A stretch of 64,000 nucleotides of DNA, from positions 1 through 64,000 of the forward strand of contig NZ_UWYY01000020.1 in assembly GCF_900608595.1 (NCBI RefSeq), in the 5' to 3' direction. Below the pieces are notes generated by a model that was not told the DNA's origin, did not search any database, and saw only the letters and a program-made list of their open reading frames with translations. This DNA is from Promicromonospora panici. GTDB lineage: Bacteria; Actinomycetota; Actinomycetes; Actinomycetales; Cellulomonadaceae. The translations under genes were made by a program, and so were the position numbers. This document shows positions 40,704-49,204 of the stretch, in pieces (position 1 is the first letter of the stretch; every line of letters starts with the position of its first letter).

Positions 40704-41873
40704 TCAGGCCCGAGCCCGCAGCCGCGCCGCCTGCTTGATGAGGTGGGTCAGCTCCGCCTTGCTGCTCGCCCGGTCCGCGGCGGTTAGGTAGTGCTCGATC
40801 GCCCGGGGGACGTCGTCGGCCCGCTCGTACAGGTGGGCCGCCACGGCGTCCCACCGGGACAGGCTCGGGTCGACGTCGGCCAGGGCGGCGAGCCCGGCGC
40901 GCGGGCCGTCGACCTGTCCGACGGCGACGGCCCGGTTGAGCGCGACGACAGGGCTGTCCGTGAGCCGGGTGAGCTCGTCGTACCACTCCAGGATCTGCGG
41001 CCAGTCGGTCTCGTCGGCGGTGGGGGCGTCGTCGTGCAGGGCGGCGATCGCGGCCTGGGCCTGGTACTCGCCGAGGCGGTCGCGGGCCAGGGCGCCCTGC
41101 AGGACGGCGACACCCTCCGCGATCATCGAGGTGTCCCACAGCGACCGGTCCTGCTGGTCCAGCGGCACCAGCTCGCCCGAGGCCGTGTACCGGGCGGCCC
41201 GGCGGGCGTGGTGCAGCAGCATCAGCGCGAGCAGCCCGGCGATCTCGGGGTCCATGCGCAGCGGCTCGGCGGCCTCGGCGGCGACGAGCTGGCGGGTCAG
41301 CCGGATCGCCTCGTCGGCCAGCGAGATCTCGCCGGTGAACCCCTCGTTGAAGATCAGGTACAGCACGTGCAGCACGGCGCGGACGTCGCCAGGCGTGTCG
41401 AACCGCTCGCCGCTGATGGTCCGCTTCGCGCGGGAGATCCGCTGGGCCATCGTCGCCTCGGGGACCAGGAAGGCGCGGGCGATCTGTGCGGTGGTGAGCC
41501 CTCCGACGGCACGCAGGGTCAGGGCGATCGCCGACGCCGGGCTCAGCGCCGGATGGCAGCAGCGGCTCAGCAGGAGCAGCGTGTCGTCCGCCTGCTCGGT
41601 GGGTCCCGGCGGCGGCTCGTCGCCGACGCGTTCCTCCCGCCGCCGTCGGGCCGCCTCGGAACGCTGGGCGTCGATGAGCTTGCGGCCGGCGACCCGCAGG
41701 AGCCACGCCTTCGGGTCGTCGGGCGGGCTGTCGGGCCAGTGGCGCACGGCCTCGATGAGCGCCTCCTGCACGGCGTCCTCGGCGCCTCCGAAGTCCGCTC
41801 CGCGCCGGACGAGGACGCCCAGGACCTGCGGCGCCAGCGTCCGCATCAGGTCGTTCACCTGGTCCTCGTGCAT
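40704..41873 (-). CDS. ECF42-type RNA polymerase sigma factor
   Basis: The 389-residue protein has sigma region 2 (VLVRRGADFGGAEDAVQEAL and DDPKAWLLRVAGRK), sigma region 4 (LTLRAVGGLTTAQIARAFL, AQRISRAKR) and a long C-terminal extension of about 200 helical residues with YLIFNEGFT and SLWDTSMIAEG. This extension marks group ECF42, whose members sit beside DGPF/YCII proteins. The YCII gene lies 13 bases upstream. A near-perfect ECF42 promoter precedes the pair, so autoregulation is expected. No anti-sigma factor is present. Confidence 0.9.
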   Translation of the reverse strand: MHEDQVNDLMRTLAPQVLGVLVRRGADFGGAEDAVQEALIEAVRHWPDSPPDDPKAWLLRVAGRKLIDAQRSEAARRRREERVGDEPPPGPTEQADDTLLLLSRCCHPALSPASAIALTLRAVGGLTTAQIARAFLVPEATMAQRISRAKRTISGERFDTPGDVRAVLHVLYLIFNEGFTGEISLADEAIRLTRQLVAAEAAEPLRMDPEIAGLLALMLLHHARRAARYTASGELVPLDQQDRSLWDTSMIAEGVAVLQGALARDRLGEYQAQAAIAALHDDAPTADETDWPQILEWYDELTRLTDSPVVALNRAVAVGQVDGPRAGLAALADVDPSLSRWDAVAAHLYERADDVPRAIEHYLTAADRASSKAELTHLIKQAARLRARA

Positions 41874-41886
41874 GCTGTCGTCCGGC

Positions 41887-42303
41887 TTACTCGGCCGTGG
41901 TCAGCGACTCGGTCAGGAACGGCCGGACCTCGAGCCACTCGTAGATCGGGCGCCCGCCCTGGCCGGGCGCCGCGGACAGCTCGGCGGCGGCCTCGTAGGC
42001 CCGCTCCTGGGACTCGACGTCGATGATCATGAAGCCCGCGATCAGGTCCTTGGTCTCCGCGAACGGCCCGTCCGTCACCGGCGGCCTGCCCTCGCCGTCG
42101 TACCGGACGAACGTGCCCTCCGGCAGGAGCGCGCTCTCGCTGACGAACTCACCGCGCTCCGTCAGCTTCTCGGCGAACCGGCGCATGTAGTCGATGTGCG
42201 CCGTGATCTCCTCGGGCGTCCACTCGTCCATCGGTGCGTCCGTGCCGGGAACGGGCGCGGGGCCGCTGCGGCGGTAGTGCTTGAGCAGCAGGTACTTCGC
42301 CAT
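41887..42303 (-). CDS. DGPF-domain (YCII-like) protein, ECF42 partner
   Basis: The 138-residue protein has the YCII/DGPF fold with YLLLKHYRR at the start, EEITAHIDYMRRFAEKL and the motif VTDGPFAETKDLIAGFMI, which gives the DGPF name. Such proteins accompany ECF42 sigma factors; their biochemical role is unsettled. The gene leads the operon with the sigma factor. A GGAG-type ribosome-binding site precedes the ATG (minus strand AAGGAG). Confidence 0.9.
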   Translation of the reverse strand: MAKYLLLKHYRRSGPAPVPGTDAPMDEWTPEEITAHIDYMRRFAEKLTERGEFVSESALLPEGTFVRYDGEGRPPVTDGPFAETKDLIAGFMIIDVESQERAYEAAAELSAAPGQGGRPIYEWLEVRPFLTESLTTAE

Positions 42304-42373
42304 GATTTTCTCCTTGGTCGAGGGCCGTCGTCGGCCCTGCGTCAGGGACGCTGTTCGCGCCCTCCGACCCTAG

Positions 42374-42400
42374 GACGGAGCCGGCTGGATCGTCTCGACA
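42374..42400 (-). promoter_or_regulatory. ECF42-type promoter
   Basis: On the minus strand TGTCGA (42400-42395), 17 bases, CGTC (42377-42374). This fits the published ECF42 motif as I recall it (TGTCGA at -35, CGA/TC at -10). A start near 42365 would leave a leader of about 60 bases before the YCII gene. Confidence 0.6.
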
Positions 42401-42414
42401 TCAGGATCCTGATG
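42399..42414. promoter_or_regulatory. 16-bp perfect palindrome at the ECF42 promoter
   Basis: CATCAGGATCCTGATG is a perfect palindrome that overlaps the first two bases of the -35 element. Its place suggests a repressor or activator site for the YCII-sigma operon. Confidence 0.5.
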
Positions 42415-42473
42415 CGCAGACAAGACTTCGCAGAAACTTCACGGAGGGTCTGGCGCTGCGCTTCGGAGCCACG

Positions 42474-43958
42474 TCAGACGGCGGCCCGGGCCCGCCCGCC
42501 GGCCCCGATCGCGGTGACGCTCGCGGTTGCTTCCGCAGGCGCGCCCGACCCGCCCGGCGCGAGCCCCGGCCCGACGGCGGCCGCCTGGAACGCCGCGCTC
42601 ATCGTGTCGCCCAGCGCGTCCAGGTCGTCCTCGAACAGGCCCGCGTACGTCGACAGGGTGAGCACCGGAGACTCGTGCCCGAGCATCCGCTGCACCGCCT
42701 TGACGGTGGCCCCGCCGGAGATGGCGAGCGATGCGGCGGTGTGGCGCAGGTCGTGCAGCGTGAGCGTGTCGAAGTCCTCGGCGCCCGGCCCGAGCGTGGT
42801 CCGCGACAGGGCGTTCAGCAGCCGGGTGCGGCTCGCCTTCTCCCCGCGGGTCAGTGCGGGCGTCCGCCGGTCGCGGTGCGCCCGGTCGGCGTCGGACACC
42901 AGGGACCAGGTCGTCGGGTCGCAGACGCCCGTGGGCTCGATACCGCCGTCGGACTGGAGACGGCGGACCGCGGTGACCACGCCGTCGTCGTACAGGCCGG
43001 AGCCGGGCAGCCCCAGGGCCTCGCGCAGCGAGTGGACGGCGCGGCCGGCCGCGCCGACGGCGGGCCGGAACGCGGACCGGTCGAAGCTCTCGCGGCGCAG
43101 CGGGCCGCCGCGGGTCCCGGTGAACAAGAGGTCAGCGGGCGCGCGGCCGGCGGCCTGCACCGCGACCGCGTCGACGAGTGTCGCCGGCAGGGGGACCTCC
43201 CGGCGGGCGTGCGTCTTGGTGTCGCCGAGCAGGAGGGTGCCGTCGTCGAGGCGGGTGAAGGCCTTGGTGACGCGGACCCGGCGGCGCAGCGGGTCGACGT
43301 CGGCCACGGTCAGCGCGCTGACCTCGCCCCAGCGCAGGCCGGTCAGGGCCGTGAGCAGGACCAGCGTGCGCGTCTGCGGGGAGGCGGCCGCGTCCGCCAC
43401 GCGCCGCAGCTGCTCGTGGGAGAGGTAGCGGTGCGGCTTGGTCTTCGGTGCACGGGGCAGGGTGGGCACCTTGCCCGACGGCGTCCGCGCGGGGTTCGTG
43501 CGCAGGCGCCGGGCGTCGACGGCTGCGTCGAGCAGCGCGACCAGGAGGCGGGCGGCGTCGCGGCGCCTGGCCGGGGAGGCGGTCTCGCCGGTGGTGGGGG
43601 AGGTCATGGTGGCGGCCCAGCGGGCGACGTCCTCGTGCGTGACCTGCCGCAGCGGCCGATCGCCGAAAGCGGGCTCCACCAGGGAACGGAAGCGCTCGCG
43701 CTCGGCCTCGATCGTGCGCGGCGCGCGGTCGACGCGGGACTCCTGCCAGGTGGCGAACCACTGCGCGACGGTGACACGGCTGGAGGCCGGATCCACCCAC
43801 TCGGCGTGCTTGCCTGCCTCCTCCTGGCGCCGGGCCTCCGCGAGCGCCTCGCGCTTGACGGTGAAGCGGCGGGTGCTGCGCAGGCGCCCGTCGACCCGGA
43901 ACCGGCCGATGTAGCCGGTGCGTCCGTCGGAGTCGGTGCGCTGCTCGGTGTACGCCAC
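42474..43958 (-). CDS. tyrosine recombinase with peptidoglycan-binding-like insertion
   Basis: The 494-residue protein has an N-terminal Arm/AP2-like part, a core-binding domain (about 60-150) and a tyrosine-recombinase catalytic domain with Arg 209 (GLRWGE), Lys 248 (KTHARREVPL), His 402 and Arg 405 (LHDLRHTAAS), His 428 (MLGHES) and Tyr 438 (STYAGL). Between the Lys and His-Arg motifs lies an insertion (about 308-354) that matches the PG_binding_1 pattern. The GTG start at 43958 is preferred over 44036. No other phage gene is adjacent and no tRNA attachment site was seen. Confidence 0.85.
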   Translation of the reverse strand: MAYTEQRTDSDGRTGYIGRFRVDGRLRSTRRFTVKREALAEARRQEEAGKHAEWVDPASSRVTVAQWFATWQESRVDRAPRTIEAERERFRSLVEPAFGDRPLRQVTHEDVARWAATMTSPTTGETASPARRRDAARLLVALLDAAVDARRLRTNPARTPSGKVPTLPRAPKTKPHRYLSHEQLRRVADAAASPQTRTLVLLTALTGLRWGEVSALTVADVDPLRRRVRVTKAFTRLDDGTLLLGDTKTHARREVPLPATLVDAVAVQAAGRAPADLLFTGTRGGPLRRESFDRSAFRPAVGAAGRAVHSLREALGLPGSGLYDDGVVTAVRRLQSDGGIEPTGVCDPTTWSLVSDADRAHRDRRTPALTRGEKASRTRLLNALSRTTLGPGAEDFDTLTLHDLRHTAASLAISGGATVKAVQRMLGHESPVLTLSTYAGLFEDDLDALGDTMSAAFQAAAVGPGLAPGGSGAPAEATASVTAIGAGGRARAAV

Positions 43959-44074
43959 GTGGTGAGGGTAACGGGCGTGCTGGTGCAGGTCAGGGAGCGA
44001 CGCGGGGCGCGGCGGCCCGTCCCGTGGGCTGGGCACTGCCCCTGTTGCGGCGTGTCGACCGGTAGTTTGGGATC

Positions 44075-45097
44075 ATGCGCGTACTCGTCTCGGGTGGGGC
44101 CGGCTATATCGGCTCGCACACCGTCCTCGCCCTGGTTGCCGCTGGTCACGACGTCGTGGTGGTCGACGACTTCTCCAACTCGAAGCCCTCGGTCAAGGGC
44201 CGCCTGGAGGCGCTCGCCGGTCGCGAGATCCCGTTCCACGGCTTCAATCTGACCGACGCCGACAAGACCGAGGCGCTGTTCGCGCACGAGCGGATCGACG
44301 CGGTCATCCACTTCGCGGGGTTCAAGGCGGTGGGGGAGTCGGTGACGAAGCCGCTGGAGTACTACCGCAACAACCTCGACTCGACGTTCGCCCTGGCCAC
44401 GTCGATGACGAAGTACGGCGTGACGAAGCTGGTGTTCTCGTCGTCGGCCACGGTGTACGGGGAGAAGGCCCCGGTGCCGTACCGGGAGGACTACGAGCAC
44501 CTGTCCTCCTCGTCGCCGTACGGGCAGACCAAGGTGATGATCGAACGGGTCCTGACGGATATCGCGCAGATCTCCGAGGGCTGGAAGGTGGCGCTGCTGC
44601 GCTACTTCAACCCGGTGGGCGCGCACGAGAGCGGCGACATCGGCGAGGACCCGCAGGGCATCCCGAACAACCTGATGCCGTTCATCGCGCAGGTAGCGGT
44701 CGGACGCCGCGACAAGCTGACGGTGTTCGGGAACGACTACCCGACGGCGGACGGCACGGCCGAGCGTGACTACCTGCACGTGACCGACCTAGCGGCCGGG
44801 CACGTCGCCGCGCTCGAGCACCTCGACGACATGGCCGAGCCGGCGCGCGCGTTCAACCTGGGCACGGGCACGGGGACGTCGGTGCTGCAGCTGCTGAAGG
44901 CCTTCGAGCGTGCGGTCGGTCGCGAGCTGCCCTATGAGTTCGGGCCGCGCCGGGCCGGTGACCTGCCCGCGTTCTGGGCCGATCCGACGCGCGCGAACAC
45001 CGAGCTGGGCTGGCACGCGACCAAGACGATCGACGACATGTGCGCCGACACCTGGCGCTGGCAGTCCAAGAACCCGCGAGGCTTCCCGGACGCCTGA
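44075..45097 (+). CDS. galE: UDP-glucose 4-epimerase
   Basis: The 340-residue protein is a short-chain dehydrogenase-type epimerase: RVLVSGGAGYIGSHTVLAL (NAD-binding), FKAVGESV, FSSSATVYG (Ser), YGQTKVMIE (catalytic Tyr and Lys) and RYFNPVGAH. It interconverts UDP-glucose and UDP-galactose, supplying cell-surface glycans. TAGTTT (44063-44068) six bases before the ATG predicts a leaderless message. It stands alone, with the degenerate exonuclease gene convergent. Confidence 0.95.
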   Translation: MRVLVSGGAGYIGSHTVLALVAAGHDVVVVDDFSNSKPSVKGRLEALAGREIPFHGFNLTDADKTEALFAHERIDAVIHFAGFKAVGESVTKPLEYYRNNLDSTFALATSMTKYGVTKLVFSSSATVYGEKAPVPYREDYEHLSSSSPYGQTKVMIERVLTDIAQISEGWKVALLRYFNPVGAHESGDIGEDPQGIPNNLMPFIAQVAVGRRDKLTVFGNDYPTADGTAERDYLHVTDLAAGHVAALEHLDDMAEPARAFNLGTGTGTSVLQLLKAFERAVGRELPYEFGPRRAGDLPAFWADPTRANTELGWHATKTIDDMCADTWRWQSKNPRGFPDA

Positions 45098-45136
45098 CCT
45101 CGGGGCTGGACACGAGTCAGCCCATCGTGGGCCGGG

Positions 45137-46552
45137 TCAGATCACCGGGTTGCCGATCGGCGGGGTCTCCAGCCGGTCGAACTCGAGCTGGGGCACACCC
45201 TCGTCCGGGTCGGGCTCGTCGCCGGGCCGGCGGTCCGACCGGGTCGGCCGCAGGATGGGCCGCAGCTCGGCGGACGCGTGCCGGGCTTCGCGCGCCGGCG
45301 GGTCGGGCACCGACAGGTCGTGCAGCGTCTGGTCGGTAAGCGCCTGGCCCTTCGTCGCCTGGTCCTGTGCAGCCTTGTCCTGCTGGGCCCCATCCCGCGC
45401 GGCCGCATGCGCCGTCCGGTCGACCGGCTCCGCGTGTGCCTCCTCGAAGGCCCGCACGATCGACCACGGCAGCCGGATGTACCCCTCGACGTCGAACCCG
45501 TTGGCGATGGCCCAGGCACGCATCTGCGCGGGGGTCGCGACGCTGCGACCGTCCGTGGGCTTCTTGGCGCCCGACTCGTCGACCAGCTTGGGGAACTCGA
45601 CAGGTGTCGCCTCGACGATCGGCTCGATCACCGCGTCCCGAGGGCAGCCGAGCGTGTCCGCGACGCGCCACAGCTCCTGGCGGGCCTCCAGGTGGTAGCG
45701 GTCGGCCTCGATCGCCTGGTGCACGAGCGCGTCGAAGAACTTCCTACGGATGCCGGACGCCGCCTCGGGCGTGAGCCGGTAGAGCGGCTCGGTGTCGGCC
45801 AGCCCGGCGGCGGTCTCGGGCGTGAGCCGGCCGTCCTGGAGCGTCTCCGCGACGAGCGCGAGGTAGCCGTGGGTGTGCACGTCCGCGACGGCGGAGATGG
45901 CGTCCGCGAGCGGCTGCCCGCCGAGCATCGTCAGGATGCCCGGTCCGCGGCGGCCCGGCCACGGGCGCGGAGCCTTGGCCACCCGGCTGGGCCCCTCGGG
46001 CCAGGGGTAGACCCAGGCGCGCAGAGTGACCTGCAGCAGCTCGGGCAGGTCCGGCACCCCGCCCACGCTCTGCACGAACCGGGACAGCAGGCCGGCGGTG
46101 GCGCGCGCCTCGTTCACCGGGCTGGTGTGCGGTGGGCTGCCGCCGCCCTCGAACGGGACTCCTGCGGCGGTGCAGCAGTCCGACAGGCGGCGGTGCGCCA
46201 GTCCCGGCAGGTAGTGGTAGCTCGCGTCGAGCGTCGTCATCTGAGCGAACGTGGGAAGCTGCCATCCCAGGTGGGCCAGCTCCGCCCGCAGCACCTCGAT
46301 GCCGAGCCGGCCGTTGTGCGTCACGATCGCCATCTGCGACAGGCGCTCGCGCAGGGTGGAGGCGACGTCGGCGAGCGCGATCCACGCGCCGTCGGGGTGC
46401 AGCACCGCGGACCACTCGTCGACGACGGCGCCGCGCTCGTCTATGCGCACGACAGCGATCTCCCGCAGGCGCGCACGAGCGACCTCGATGCCGGTGATCC
46501 TTGTCGACACCGCTGCGTACGCAGGCTTGCCTACGCGTTCATCCCTCGCCAT
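45137..46552 (-). CDS. degenerate DnaQ-like exonuclease with an Lsr2-like C-terminal segment
   Basis: The 471-residue protein starts with a DEDD exonuclease-like fold (about 10-160: LREIAVVRID, IVTHNGRLGIEVLRAEL, LAHRRLSDCCTAAGVPF), but the expected catalytic acids are lost: VSTRITG replaces the DxETTG motif and the second Asp is Gly. A middle domain of about 150 residues is unknown. Residues 341-374 (PAQMRAWAIANGFDVEGYIR and LPWSIVRAFEEAH) resemble the Lsr2 DNA-binding helices, with RGR changed to YIR. The C-terminus is Gln-rich. It probably binds DNA rather than cutting it. Confidence 0.65.
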   Translation of the reverse strand: MARDERVGKPAYAAVSTRITGIEVARARLREIAVVRIDERGAVVDEWSAVLHPDGAWIALADVASTLRERLSQMAIVTHNGRLGIEVLRAELAHLGWQLPTFAQMTTLDASYHYLPGLAHRRLSDCCTAAGVPFEGGGSPPHTSPVNEARATAGLLSRFVQSVGGVPDLPELLQVTLRAWVYPWPEGPSRVAKAPRPWPGRRGPGILTMLGGQPLADAISAVADVHTHGYLALVAETLQDGRLTPETAAGLADTEPLYRLTPEAASGIRRKFFDALVHQAIEADRYHLEARQELWRVADTLGCPRDAVIEPIVEATPVEFPKLVDESGAKKPTDGRSVATPAQMRAWAIANGFDVEGYIRLPWSIVRAFEEAHAEPVDRTAHAAARDGAQQDKAAQDQATKGQALTDQTLHDLSVPDPPAREARHASAELRPILRPTRSDRRPGDEPDPDEGVPQLEFDRLETPPIGNPVI

Positions 46553-46759
46553 GCGCGTCCTTTCTCGACAGCCGTGCCGCCGGTAGCGCTACGACGCGCC
46601 ACAGAGTGCCATCAGTGCGAGAGTCCCGAAAGTGGAGATCGTACGAATATGTCGGATTTCGTGAAAATCACTGCCAAAGCTGGCGGGCCGCCCCCCGATT
46701 ATTAACACTTGTAGAGGGTGTTTGGCCACCGTCTGGGGTGGGTCAAAAGGGAGGTCACG

Positions 46760-47095
46760 GTGTTGTCGAAGCTCTCGGTGATGGACTGGCGTGCGATCGC
46801 GGCGCTGGGGTTCGCTCTTCCGTACGTGGCGCTGGTGCTTCTGGGGGATCGGTTCGGGTGGCTGGAGCCCTCCGCATCCGACGCTCTGACCAGCCCAATT
46901 ACCATTGTGACACTGGGCTGCCTGCTCGCCGGAGCGGCACTGGCGCTGGCGCCGGTGCTCCAGGACGGAACCTACCCCGTCCTCAACATCCTCGTCGGCG
47001 GAGCCATGCTGCTCGGATTCGTCTGGGCGGTTCTCGTACTGGCGCAGGCCAAGTATGGGTGTGACCCGCTGAACGCGTTGCCAGGCTGCGGGTGA
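46760..47095 (+). CDS. small three-helix membrane protein
   Basis: The 111-residue protein has three membrane segments (WRAIAALGFALPYVALVLLG, ITIVTLGCLLAGAALALAPVL, LNILVGGAMLLGFVWAVLVL) and two Cys near the end (YGCDPLNALPGCG). The GTG at 46760 is chosen because GGGAGG lies a few bases upstream; the frame opens earlier (46718) in an AT-richer stretch. No family is recognised. It precedes the RNase Z gene. Confidence 0.55.
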   Translation: MLSKLSVMDWRAIAALGFALPYVALVLLGDRFGWLEPSASDALTSPITIVTLGCLLAGAALALAPVLQDGTYPVLNILVGGAMLLGFVWAVLVLAQAKYGCDPLNALPGCG

Positions 47096-47174
47096 TCTTT
47101 CGGAAGTTGGTGCCGGCGGTGCACGCCCGGTGATTTCGCGTGTCGGTTCCGGCGCGTTGGGACACAATGCGAAC

Positions 47175-48131
47175 GTGTTCCAGCGCCCCGCCAACCACCG
47201 CGTCTCGAGCCGGGAGCTCGTGACGCTCGGCACTGCCAGCCAGGTGCCGACGCGCACCCGCAACCACAACGGCTACGCCCTGTTCTGGGACGACGAGGTC
47301 ATCCTGTTCGACCCCGGCGAGGGCACCCAGCGCCAGCTGCTGTACGCCGGGATCTCCGCGACGGACCTGACGCGGATCGCGATCACGCACCTGCACGGCG
47401 ACCACAGCCTCGGCCTGGCCGGTGTCGTGCAGCGCATCAGCCTCGACGCCGTGCCGCACACCGTGCCGGTGACGTTCCCTGCGTCCGGCCGGCGCTGGGT
47501 CGAGGCGCTGTGCGACGCCACGGCCTACTACCACCAGGAACGCCTGGCCCTGCAAGGGCTGACCAGGGACGGCGTCGTGCCGCGGGTGCCCGGCGAGCTG
47601 CACGGCCCGGCGACGCTGCGCGCGGCGCGCCTCGACCACTCCCTGGAGGCGTACGGCTACCGGCTCGACGAGCCCGACGGCCGGCGCATGGACCCCGACC
47701 GGCTGGCGGCCGCGGGTATCACCGGGCCCGACGTCGGACGCCTGGCCCGGGAAGGCACGCTGCGGACGGCGCGCGGCACGGTCCGGGTCGAGGACGTCAG
47801 CGACCCGCGTCCGGGACAGTCGTTCGCATTCGTCATGGACACCCGGATGTGCGCGGCCGTGGAGAGCCTGGCGGACGGCGTGGACCTGCTCGTCATCGAG
47901 TCGACGTTCCTGGACCGCGACCGGAACCTGGCCCGCGACCACGGACACCTGACCGCCCTGCAGGCGGCGACCGTGGCCGCCCGGTGCGGGGTGCGCAGCC
48001 TCGTACTGACCCACTTCTCGCAGCGGTACACCGACCCGACGGAGTTCGAGAAGGAGGCCCGCACCATGTTCGACGGCGACCTCACCGTTGCAGCCGACCT
48101 GGACCGGATCCCGGTACCGCGACGCAGGTAG
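47175..48131 (+). CDS. rnz: ribonuclease Z (tRNA 3'-processing)
   Basis: The 318-residue protein is a metallo-beta-lactamase-fold tRNase Z: SSRELVTLGTASQVPTRTRN at the N-terminus, VILFDPGEGTQRQLLYAG, the ITHLHGDHSLG metal motif, PEGRRMDPDRLAAAGI-like exosite region, FVMDTRMC and VLTHFSQRY. It trims tRNA 3' trailers. The GTG at 47175 is preferred over 47130 because CACAAT (47163-47168) lies six bases upstream and the conserved part starts soon after. Confidence 0.88.
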   Translation: MFQRPANHRVSSRELVTLGTASQVPTRTRNHNGYALFWDDEVILFDPGEGTQRQLLYAGISATDLTRIAITHLHGDHSLGLAGVVQRISLDAVPHTVPVTFPASGRRWVEALCDATAYYHQERLALQGLTRDGVVPRVPGELHGPATLRAARLDHSLEAYGYRLDEPDGRRMDPDRLAAAGITGPDVGRLAREGTLRTARGTVRVEDVSDPRPGQSFAFVMDTRMCAAVESLADGVDLLVIESTFLDRDRNLARDHGHLTALQAATVAARCGVRSLVLTHFSQRYTDPTEFEKEARTMFDGDLTVAADLDRIPVPRRR

Positions 48132-48181
48132 GACGGGTCGCCCTTGACAAGGCCGGGCCGAGCAGCTGACCCGGGACCACA

Positions 48182-48314
48182 GTCGTCGCCGCACTGATCG
48201 AGGAGGGGCGCCTCACCGAGGAGGAGGCGCTCTCGCACTCCGACCGCAACCTGCTCAACCGCGCGATCGTCCCGGCCGGGACCGACGGTGGTCGTCGTGG
48301 ACCTGCAGGAATGA
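48182..48314 (+). pseudogene. PP2C-type protein phosphatase fragment with internal deletion
   Basis: One frame (48182-48277) reads VVAALIEEGRLTEEEALSHSDRNLLNRAI, here in pieces LIEEGRLTEEEA and HSDRNLLNRA, the segment of bacterial PP2C phosphatases with the conserved HxxRN. A different frame then gives TVVVVDLQE and a stop at 48312-48314, matching the family C-terminus (DNxTVVVV). About 90 residues that should lie between are missing, as is everything before. It is a deletion-frameshift relic. Confidence 0.7.
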
Positions 48315-48400
48315 CCACACCTCTCGGCACCAGAGGCAGCGGCCAGGACCGTGTCCAGGGGCAGTTCTCCCCGTTGACCTGCCCCTGGCGCCGAACCACG

Positions 48401-49204
48401 ATGCCGCCCATGAGCAACCCAGCCATGCGCACGAACCGGGACGGGACCTGGGCCGGGATCTGGGACGGCGCCGTCAACCTCCGCGACCTCGGCGGCCTCC
48501 CGCTCGACGACGGCGACACGACAGTGCCCGGGAAGGTCTGGCGCTCCGGCGCCCCCGAACCCATCACCCCCACCGGGTGGGCCGAGGCGCTCGAGGCGGG
48601 CCTGACCACCGTCGTCGACCTGCGCAACGCCGCCGAGATCGCCCAGGCCCACGACCACCTGCCCGACGCCGTCCGCCCGGGCCGGATAGTCACGCACCAC
48701 ACCCCGACCGAGGACCCCGGCGACCCCCACTTCCTCGAGGCCTGCGGGCCCTGGCTGGACCACCCCCGCTCCTACGCGCCCAACACCGCCATGTACCCCC
48801 ACCTGTTCGGCGCGGTCTTCCGGGCGCTCGCGGACGCCGCAGGTCCCGTCCTCGTGCACTGTTCAGCGGGTCGTGACCGTACTGGGATGATCACGGCGAT
48901 GCTGCTGTCGTTGACGGGGGTGGAGCACGGCGCGATTGCCGACGACTACGAGCAGGCGTTCCGCGGCACCGTCCACCGCGGCGGTATCGCCTACGACCCT
49001 GTGCAGGGTGCCTGGGTGCAGGCCGAGAGGGAAACGTGGACGGCGCACGAGATGGACGAGCGGGTCCGCGAGCGCCGTGCGGCGCTCCTAGAGTGGCTGG
49101 CCGACCTGGACCCGGTCGCCTACCTGCGGTACGCGGGGCTGGACGAGGGACGGATCACGGGCTTGCGGTCTCGCCTGCGACGGCCGGCAGCTCCAGGGTC
49201 ATGA
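48401..49204 (+). CDS. tyrosine-protein phosphatase (dual-specificity-like)
   Basis: The 267-residue protein has VNLRDLGGLPLDDG at the start and the P-loop VHCSAGRDRTGM (catalytic Cys and Arg) near residue 155, with a general-acid region upstream. It fits the bacterial tyrosine/lipid phosphatase group (MptpB-like). The frame opens earlier at 48311, but that part overlaps the phosphatase relic and lacks conserved features, so I start at 48401. Its 3' end overlaps the convergent GNAT gene by 50 bases. Confidence 0.8.
   Translation: MPPMSNPAMRTNRDGTWAGIWDGAVNLRDLGGLPLDDGDTTVPGKVWRSGAPEPITPTGWAEALEAGLTTVVDLRNAAEIAQAHDHLPDAVRPGRIVTHHTPTEDPGDPHFLEACGPWLDHPRSYAPNTAMYPHLFGAVFRALADAAGPVLVHCSAGRDRTGMITAMLLSLTGVEHGAIADDYEQAFRGTVHRGGIAYDPVQGAWVQAERETWTAHEMDERVRERRAALLEWLADLDPVAYLRYAGLDEGRITGLRSRLRRPAAPGS

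Noticed and set aside
43959..44074. Attachment site for the tyrosine recombinase
   Set aside because: No direct repeat or tRNA end was found on either side of the integrase gene.
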